Shown here piece after piece: positions 57,832 through 64,000 of a stretch of DNA of 64,000 nt. The position numbers were made by a program, and so were the translations under genes. Each line of letters opens with the position of its first letter. Within the stretch, counting starts at the first letter, position 1. Below the pieces are notes generated by a model. That model worked only from the letters and a program-made list of their open reading frames with translations, searched no databases and was not told where the DNA came from. This DNA is from Ephemerocybe angulata. Taxonomy: Eukaryota; Basidiomycota; Agaricomycetes; Agaricales; Psathyrellaceae. The stretch lies in the NCBI GenBank assembly GCA_013368325.1, contig JAACJK010000224.1, forward strand, positions 558,001-622,000, read 5' to 3'.

Positions 57832-58575
57832 ATGACCAGCAGTCCAATCTACTGTAACGAGGTCGAAGATAGGTCCCAGATCGTGCTGGGGCGGCTGGAG
57901 GAGCTGTCAATAAAGAACCTGGATTGCGAGGACGTGTGCGTGCTCTCCACCTTTCGCTCATGCCCTAGACTGACCTTTCTTGCAGAGATGACTCGCCCAG
58001 CTACGGCAGCGCTTCGCTTCCCACACCTGAAGCCCCCCGCGCCGACTTTACGCTACCAATGACTGCCATGCCTTCTCCATAGTATGTATGGTACCCCCAA
58101 TTCAAAGTCTCTGACCTTATCCTGCCACAGCGACGCTCCGGGGGGCAAGGGTCGGTATGAGAAGGATGGGGAGGACTATATTCTTCCACCAGGCGCACCA
58201 TTGATGAAGGATATGGATTCCTTCTCGGAAGGAAGCGCGTGTGGCAGTTTTGAGGATCTGCCCACTGCAGGCACAAATGAGCTCGGGGACATCATTCACT
58301 CAGTGACTCCAAGCAGCATCTCTCAACTCCCACCGCCCGACTCGCTGCGTGCCTTAATCCTAAAGTGGCAGGAAAATGTTCGTGACGACTGCGATGTCGA
58401 CCGCTCTGCGCCTGTCCCCACCAAGCGACACCGTTCGCCCTCCCCCGACGAGGAGCGGTATATGCGACGCATCCGACCCAGGATTCGCGCAATATCGCTG
58501 CCTGGGCGGTTTAAAGCCTTCACCCACTTCCTCGGGTATTCCACAACGCGCAGCGAGCCAGAAGCTCCGGATTGA
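57832..58575 (+). CDS. Disordered nuclear-type protein, unknown function
   Basis: Three exons. The donor GTGCGT at about 57937 and the acceptor TTGCAG at 57985 join MTSSPIYCNEVEDRS...LDCEDV to DDSPSYGSASLPTPEAPRAD. A second intron (GTATGT...CCACAG, about 58083-58131) leads to DAPGGKGRYEKDGEDYILPP. Roughly 215 residues, acidic and Ser/Pro-rich. There is one possible helix (DSLRALILKWQENVRDDC), a basic KRHRSP stretch that could be a nuclear signal, and a basic end (RRIRPRIRAISLPGRFKAF). No known domain. Confidence 0.55.
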
Positions 58576-59640
58576 CATTGGCGTCCGCGCAGCCATTCTG
58601 CGGTTTGACAACCCATTGTCCACCGACCTCGCACGCAGCAGCACCAGAAGCAGAAGTAAAAGAGTCGTCAAAAAGAAGACACGTCGCTACTATCTATTGG
58701 CTTGAGACGGAGCCGTCGCCGACATATGTCACAGACGCTTGGGCTCCCTCTCTATCGATGCCACACTCCATACCCACTGCCCACATCTCCCCTCAATCCA
58801 CCCCACCCGGACAGCCCACATCTTTTTTGGTTATGATATGAAAGAATCTACGTCTGTACTATGCATGCTCCTTGCTATCTTTGTTCCCACAGACCATAAC
58901 CCGCAACCCACAGCCCTATACCCCACTACTACTCTACCTACCACCACTATGTCCCTTTACGGATGTCCATTTCACGGAACAGGCCTTTTGTGCCAAGAGG
59001 TTCCAGGATATTCGAGGCGATTCTTTTGGTTTCCTTTGTCCTCCAATCCACACCCTTCCAAAACCCCATCACCACCATTCAGTTACTTGTGCCACGACCC
59101 TCCACGTACGTCTATCTCAAGTACTTGTAACGAATCTTTTGAGCCCCTGCATGGCACCACCTATAACAAGGACTACCCTATACCACTACTCTAATTAGCC
59201 ATATCTACCCCGGTAGACGGTCGATCCCAGTTCAAACCCACACTCTATTTATCAGTATGTGCTCATGTGTCCCTCTCAATCACGCTCCATTCACTACTCC
59301 CCCTCCCCTCCTCATCCATCGCTCATGTGCATGTTCCTTGACATTCTGTAGATAGACTTCCCCTTGCTAATCGCTCTGTCTGCTGTGTGTCCCGAAGACA
59401 ATGTCCAACCTACTTATCAATCTCATTTATCATCGTTTCGTGTATTCATGATGCCAGAAGCAGTAAATCTACATGGTATGGTCCAACATACCTCCCCCCA
59501 AAAAAACCCAAAAATGAGACGACCGTATATCAAGAAAAAAGTAGATCCCAGCACATGTGAGGCCGTCAATGTCGGCTCACAATTATAATTAGTATTTGCA
59601 GTGGTAGCATCCTCATGAGTCAATGAGACCGAAACGATCT
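58576..59640. other. Intergenic region
   Basis: No supported gene. The sequence is C/T-rich on the plus strand with CCACCA/CTACTA runs (58740-59330), which keeps spurious frames open, and a C7A7-type run at 59497-59510. Probably two 3' UTRs. Confidence 0.5.
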
Positions 59641-61773
59641 TCATGGCTCAACGTCGCGTTCAGGCTGTGTGAGCCGCTTCCGAACCATGTCAGCGATAAC
59701 TGGGCCGTATACGGGAATGCTGGCTGGAGAAAGTGGGCGTCAGTTCAGTGCGCGAACCACCAGACAAAAAACGGTAGACGAACTTGTGTGGAACAAGGGT
59801 CCCATGTTGACACCCTGGACGGGATCAACAAAGTCAGCCAATCTACGCCGAGAGGAGAGGAAGTGGGAACGCAATACCTCGTGCCATTCCTCGGGCCCAT
59901 ATGTGGTAAGGGTATCGTTCCGCACCATGTAGTGCTTGTGGCCGACGTTTCTCGAGAGCATCCAGTAGTCAAAGGCATAATCTGGGACAACATGTTTAGG
60001 AGAGCAAAATGCAGGAGATGGTGTACTCACCACCTGGGGGCTGGATCTCGAAGACCGCAGACCTCAGGGAGGGCGGCATGAACAGCTGGTGCGTCAAACC
60101 GTTCCCATGCACACCAATCATAATCTACATATCCAAAGACCGTTGTCAGAAACCCACTTGCTCATCTCAGGGATGAGGAGAGACCCACCGTGCTACTCGT
60201 AATCTCCGCCATTTGCTCTTGTAAAGTAAGGTGTTCCATAATGGGTATCCGCACCTCGCAAATATTCTCCATCGCTAACTCCTTCAAAGCTGCAACAAGT
60301 CCTTGGTGGTCGGCGTCAATCAGTCTGCGCCCAGTGCTCTGCCGCGAGATGTAGGTGACAATGGGCTTAATAGAGTGGGGTTTGCTGGATGCAGTGTCCT
60401 TGCTGTGCTTGAACTTGGGCACAACCAGCGCCTTTCCGCTGGCCGCGACTTCCGGGACGTACCCGAACAGGTTCTTCGTGACTGATTTCCGGAGGGGCTC
60501 CCAGAAGTTCGATGGGACACTGACGTTTTGCGTTCCGCTGATCATCTTAAACCAAGTGAATCCGAGGGGGCTGGTCGGCGGATCGGATTGTAAAGGTTAG
60601 TACCAAGTGGCAGGGCGATGAAGCAAGAGGAAGTGGATACACGTACGATTTGTGCGCCGCACGTCTGTTAATTACCATCGACCGCTCAAAAACGAGGGTG
60701 TTTCCGCTCTTGATCCAGTCTTTCCAGATTTCAGACTTTTCGATGCTTGCACTGGGAAATGCGAGACGCATGAGGGGCGCATTGAGACCCGCTTTGTCTC
60801 TCCACTCGTCCTCGCGGTCAATGAACTGGATAAAGAAATAAGTTTAAGAGCGTAGAATGACAGTTCGATGGAGGGCTCAAGACTCACGGGCATGATCCAG
60901 CGGTCAGGGAAGGAAAGTCGATCAAGAGATCCATTGTTGTCCTTGGAAAACCCTAGCGCACTGTATACTCTCCACGCTCCAATAATGACTTCGCCCCAGA
61001 AGTGGTAGAAATGCTACGGGGAAAGATAGGTATACCCATCAATGAGGAACAGGACAATCATCAACTCACGGGAAGGTATTGCGGGGGATCAGCGATGAAC
61101 ATCGTCATGCCGGGTATCACTGTCGCATAATCTCCCAGCACCTCTTTAGCTTCTGACGGGGTAAGGTATTGAAGCCTCTAAGAAGCACGATGAAGATGGT
61201 TCAGAAATCACGAACGCGATCCCAACAGAATCAAGGGAAAGTACTCACATCTTCAGCAGGATTGTATGGGCCTTCCTCCAGTTCTATGATAATCTTCGTC
61301 AAGATGCCTTCCTTCGGCGGAAAACTCTCCTTCCTGCTCGTCACAGCGTAAAACGTCCCGTTCTTGACATACAGCTTGTCAAAAATAGAGTAGCCATACG
61401 ACCAGACGTCGACCATCACATCCGAGTCCAACGATTTGGGGGCCTGGGGGATGGTGGTCTCCAAGTCTGAGGGTGCCAACAGGTTAACAGATACAGGACT
61501 CGGAGCTGCTGGCTGGGCTACTGGGGGAGACTGTGCATTTTCAGTGTGAGGGCTGGGGTGGTAAGGATCCTCATTAGGCGCCTCGTTCTCCAGCTCTTCG
61601 CCGATAGCTATTGCAGATAGACCCGACTTGGGCTTTGGGGAGCCCCAAGAGAGACCTCGCGGCGGCGACGGTAGGCGGTCCTGTGAATGGAGGACAAAGA
61701 GGAGCAAAAATGAGGTGGCGACTGCAGCGAGGACAATGAAGCGCCGTTGGTCACGCCTGAAGATGTTGGACAT
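59641..61773 (-). CDS. GT61-family glycosyltransferase (DUF563), type II membrane protein
   Basis: Multi-exon, about 570 residues, ATG at 61773. A short basic start (MSNIFRRDQRRF) precedes one membrane segment (IVLAAVATSFLLLFVLHS), then a Pro/Ser-rich stem. The luminal domain includes DVWSYGYSIFDKLYVKNGTF, LPHFYHFWGEVIIGAW, VPKFKHS, and the GT61 core IVTYISRQSTGRRLIDADHQ, LTLQEQMAEITSSTI, a VHGNGLTHQLFMPP-type block that spans an intron at 60125-60190, and RSAVFEIQPPGG. GT61 enzymes include xylosyl-, arabinosyl- and O-GlcNAc-transferases of the ER/Golgi. The donor sugar and acceptor cannot be told here. The last exon ends IADMVRKRLTQPERDVEP. Confidence 0.87.
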
Positions 61774-62602
61774 GTCTGCACGATACAAGGTTAGAATCTT
61801 GTGAAGGCCTTGAACCCCGCATCTTCGAAGAAAAAACGCACCGGAACTCGCTCCCCACCTCTGTCTAGTACTCCGGAGTGTTGTGGTAGGAAAAGGAAAA
61901 TGGAGGCGCCCATAGTATACGTGCCCGAAGCCATATAACAAGCAGCCTGTCAAATCCGGTGCCTGTCCACATCCCCACGCGCTCAGTATGTAAGGATCAA
62001 TTCCGTGTTTGCCGATCCGTCGGCTCCACAACCAGGCACGAACTTGAATACGCTCGCAGGCCAAGGTCCAGCCTTGCCCACCAGTCTTCAGACCATGTTG
62101 TCGCCAGAGCTGCTGTTAAACTGCTGAGAGGTGAGCGCCGATTACTGAGGATTGGGCTATCTGGCTCCCGAGATAATATATGCCTTGTTCTTGTCAGCAA
62201 CTTGGAGCCTGAGGACGCGTTATTTCAGAATTTCCCGGATCGCTTTTACCAGAATACTACGGGCTGGATATTGAATCGTTGGGAGAACTGGCCGCCTTTG
62301 AACGCGTCCTACAGATGAATATCTCAAGCAAGTTGTGCCTTCAAAGAATGATGTACTCATTGACTTCTCGAGTTTTCCATTGCCCCTCCTTCTTCATACT
62401 TGCACTATCGTTCTGGTATCCTGAGCGAGCGAGTTACGGGCACGACAAAGGGTGGCCGTCTTTAGCGAACCTCGTGGCGCCTAACACTAGCGCCAATATA
62501 ATTCAAGCGGAGCCCGAATCCTGGAATACGTAGCATCAGTGATGTCGCGCGGCGCCGACACCGGGAACTGCGCTCTCCTCGATACCCATCCACACCTTCA
62601 CC
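61774..62602. other. Divergent promoter region
   Basis: Shared upstream region of the GT61 gene and the YIPF gene. No gene seen. It contains GGCGCCTAACACTAGCGCC at 62476-62494, an imperfect inverted repeat. Confidence 0.5.
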
Positions 62603-63709
62603 ATGGCCTATGTTCAGGTCGAAGCCGACGATGTAAGTCGTCCTTCCATACTTTTGGCACACCTCTGACAGCAATCAACGCAGAGGCTCGAAGAAGGCCC
62701 TGAAGGCCTCCAGTTCAAATGTTAGCCCACAGATTGTGGCAACCCTCGCGGTGACTGACGCAGAGCAGCATTTCTAGGAACCGATACCCGGGCGGGCCCA
62801 GGAACACCGAAACCACAACGAAGCGCGGGTGTAGGAAACGCCGATAGGGGATACCTTGCAGAGGAAGCGCGACCCAAGGCGACGGGTGGGTTCTGGACAA
62901 TCGAGTACTACCAATCGTACTTCGACATCGACACGAAAACCGTATTGAAACGATGCTACATGACCATGAATCCCCTCGCGGCGGCAACATACATCCCCAC
63001 CCACCTCAACCCCGCCGACTTGTATGGGCCGTTTTGGACCCTGAACACACTCATCTTCGCCCTCTTCCTGTCGTCAAGTCTTGCAGCATCGGTGTCTGCG
63101 TACCTGGGCTCTTCGGAGGAGTATGACTATGACTTCAAACTGCTGAGTATCGCAATGTCGCTCGTATACGCTTATGGCCTTGCGCTCCCTGTGCTACTCT
63201 GGCTCGCGTTGCGGTATCTTGGTGTTGGGGAATGGAGCGTCGTCGAGGCGATTTCGTTGTGGGGATACGGGCAGTTTGTTTGGATTCCAGTCAGCGTGCG
63301 TTCAGGCTTTCTTCTTCCACGGATAAATCTGACGCTGTAATCACAGGTGCTTTGTGTCATCCCAGTTGCTTTGGTCAGATGGATCCTCGTTGGAATCGCG
63401 TTCGGCCTCTCAGGTTACTTCCTCGGCGCCAACATTTACCCCATTCTTGCCTCGGTACGCGTCTTAGCCGCATCTAAGGATCTACCTACTTACAGGGTAC
63501 ATGACATCCTATAGGCCGAAGCTAAAGCCACCCGACTTTTGATCATTCTCCTTGCCGTTCTCCATCTCGGCCTCGCACTCTCCTTCAAAATCCTCTTCTT
63601 CAACTATTATGTCATCGAAAACACAGGGCCCGATATCTCGATACCTGGCATTGGACACGATGGGCCGGCCGCTGGGGGTAACTCGACAATCGGTGCCAGA
63701 TGGCTCTGA
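62603..63709 (+). CDS. Yip1-domain Golgi membrane protein (YIPF1/2-like)
   Basis: Multi-exon, about 300 residues, ATG at 62603 with a very short first exon (MAYVQVEADD). The Yip1 domain follows: FWTIEYYQSYFDIDTKTVLK, RCYMTMNPLA, DLYGPFWTLNTLIFALFLSS, SIAMSLVYAYGLALPVLLWL, EAISLWGYGQFVWIPVS, and after introns VLCVIPVALVRWILVGIAFG and LLIILLAVLHLGLALSFKIL. Five membrane segments are expected. YIPF proteins act with Rab GTPases in ER-Golgi and intra-Golgi traffic. The C-terminus is a short luminal Gly-rich tail. It is divergent from the GT61 gene. Confidence 0.9.
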
Positions 63710-64000
63710 TGCTTGTAGTACAACTCAAGGTGTAAGTTCGTCTTGTCCAAGACCCTACCTTGACGCCCCCTATTGCTCCGCGCATCTGGACCTTGTATCA
63801 TGTAACTTATTCACCAATGCAACGAATAGGGTTACTCAAAGCAACTTACCTCTGTCGGAATTGCGATGCGCCACTAGGCAAGCCGCAAGCCCCTGTCTTT
63901 TTCAACGCGTGAAGCCCGTCAGAGGAAATGAAGAGGTTTGTAGTTCAATGCCAGATCGAGTCGCCCCGCAATTGTCAATAGGCGGCGTTCTCCGTTCATG
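63710..64000. other. Right edge, unresolved
   Basis: On the minus strand an ATG at 63999 opens 26 codons (MNGERRLLTIAGRLDLALNY) before a stop, with a GTAAG donor further on. It could be the start or an inner exon of a gene that continues outside the window. Not enough sequence to decide. Confidence 0.25.

Overview
The window is nuclear DNA of a filamentous basidiomycete, most likely an agaricomycete. The reasons are many short introns (about 45-65 nt, GT-AG), intron-rich genes on both strands, an intron-containing tRNA-Pro, and proteins of clearly fungal type (Zn(II)2Cys6 factor, fungal GT61 enzyme, Ty3 retroelement, Crypton-type recombinase). All gene models were read by eye by joining in-frame exons at splice consensus sites. 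Where every phase closes exactly I give exon coordinates; elsewhere I give the span.

Left part, 1-10680: a long LTR retrotransposon of the Ty3/gypsy class lies on the minus strand (5' LTR right, 3' LTR left, left LTR cut by the window edge). It carries gag, a retropepsin-like protease and reverse transcriptase/RNase H/partial integrase in three successive -1 frames, with a textbook -1 frameshift signal between gag and protease. The integrase catalytic core is deleted, yet the two LTRs are identical by eye over 689 bp, so a recent insertion mobilised in trans is likely. Between pol and the 3' LTR sits an oppositely oriented five-exon gene with its own TATA-like promoter. This is the most unusual structure in the window.

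10681-13650: the retrotransposon has landed in the last exon of a seven-exon Crypton-type (Ndc10/GCR1-like) tyrosine recombinase gene. The first bases of the LTR supply its stop codon. Downstream is a short block packed with ACCTGG/CCAGGT motifs.

14-25 kb: housekeeping genes ORC3 (replication origin recognition), a BAH-PHD chromatin protein and a REEP/Yop1-type ER-shaping protein. Between them lies a tandem trio of small paralogous genes, one of which has lost its first intron. 25.2-30.7 kb holds no gene I can defend, only fragments.

30.7-64 kb: a dense euchromatic block. It contains a Zn(II)2Cys6 regulator with a Gln-rich tail, a KPWE-domain (PEX14-like) protein, an EST1/SMG-type protein, the DBP4 rRNA-processing helicase, a battenin/CLN3 homologue with a GC-AG intron, an enoyl-CoA hydratase-like enzyme, an RNase H-like protein, an F-box protein, a secreted PEBP-like protein, tRNA-Pro(AGG), a GT61 glycosyltransferase, a YIPF Golgi protein, and several small unassigned genes, two of them (41.5 kb and 52.6 kb) with exons too short to stand out as open frames. 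There is no sign of an operon or biosynthetic cluster. Neighbours are functionally unrelated and mostly divergent or convergent pairs.
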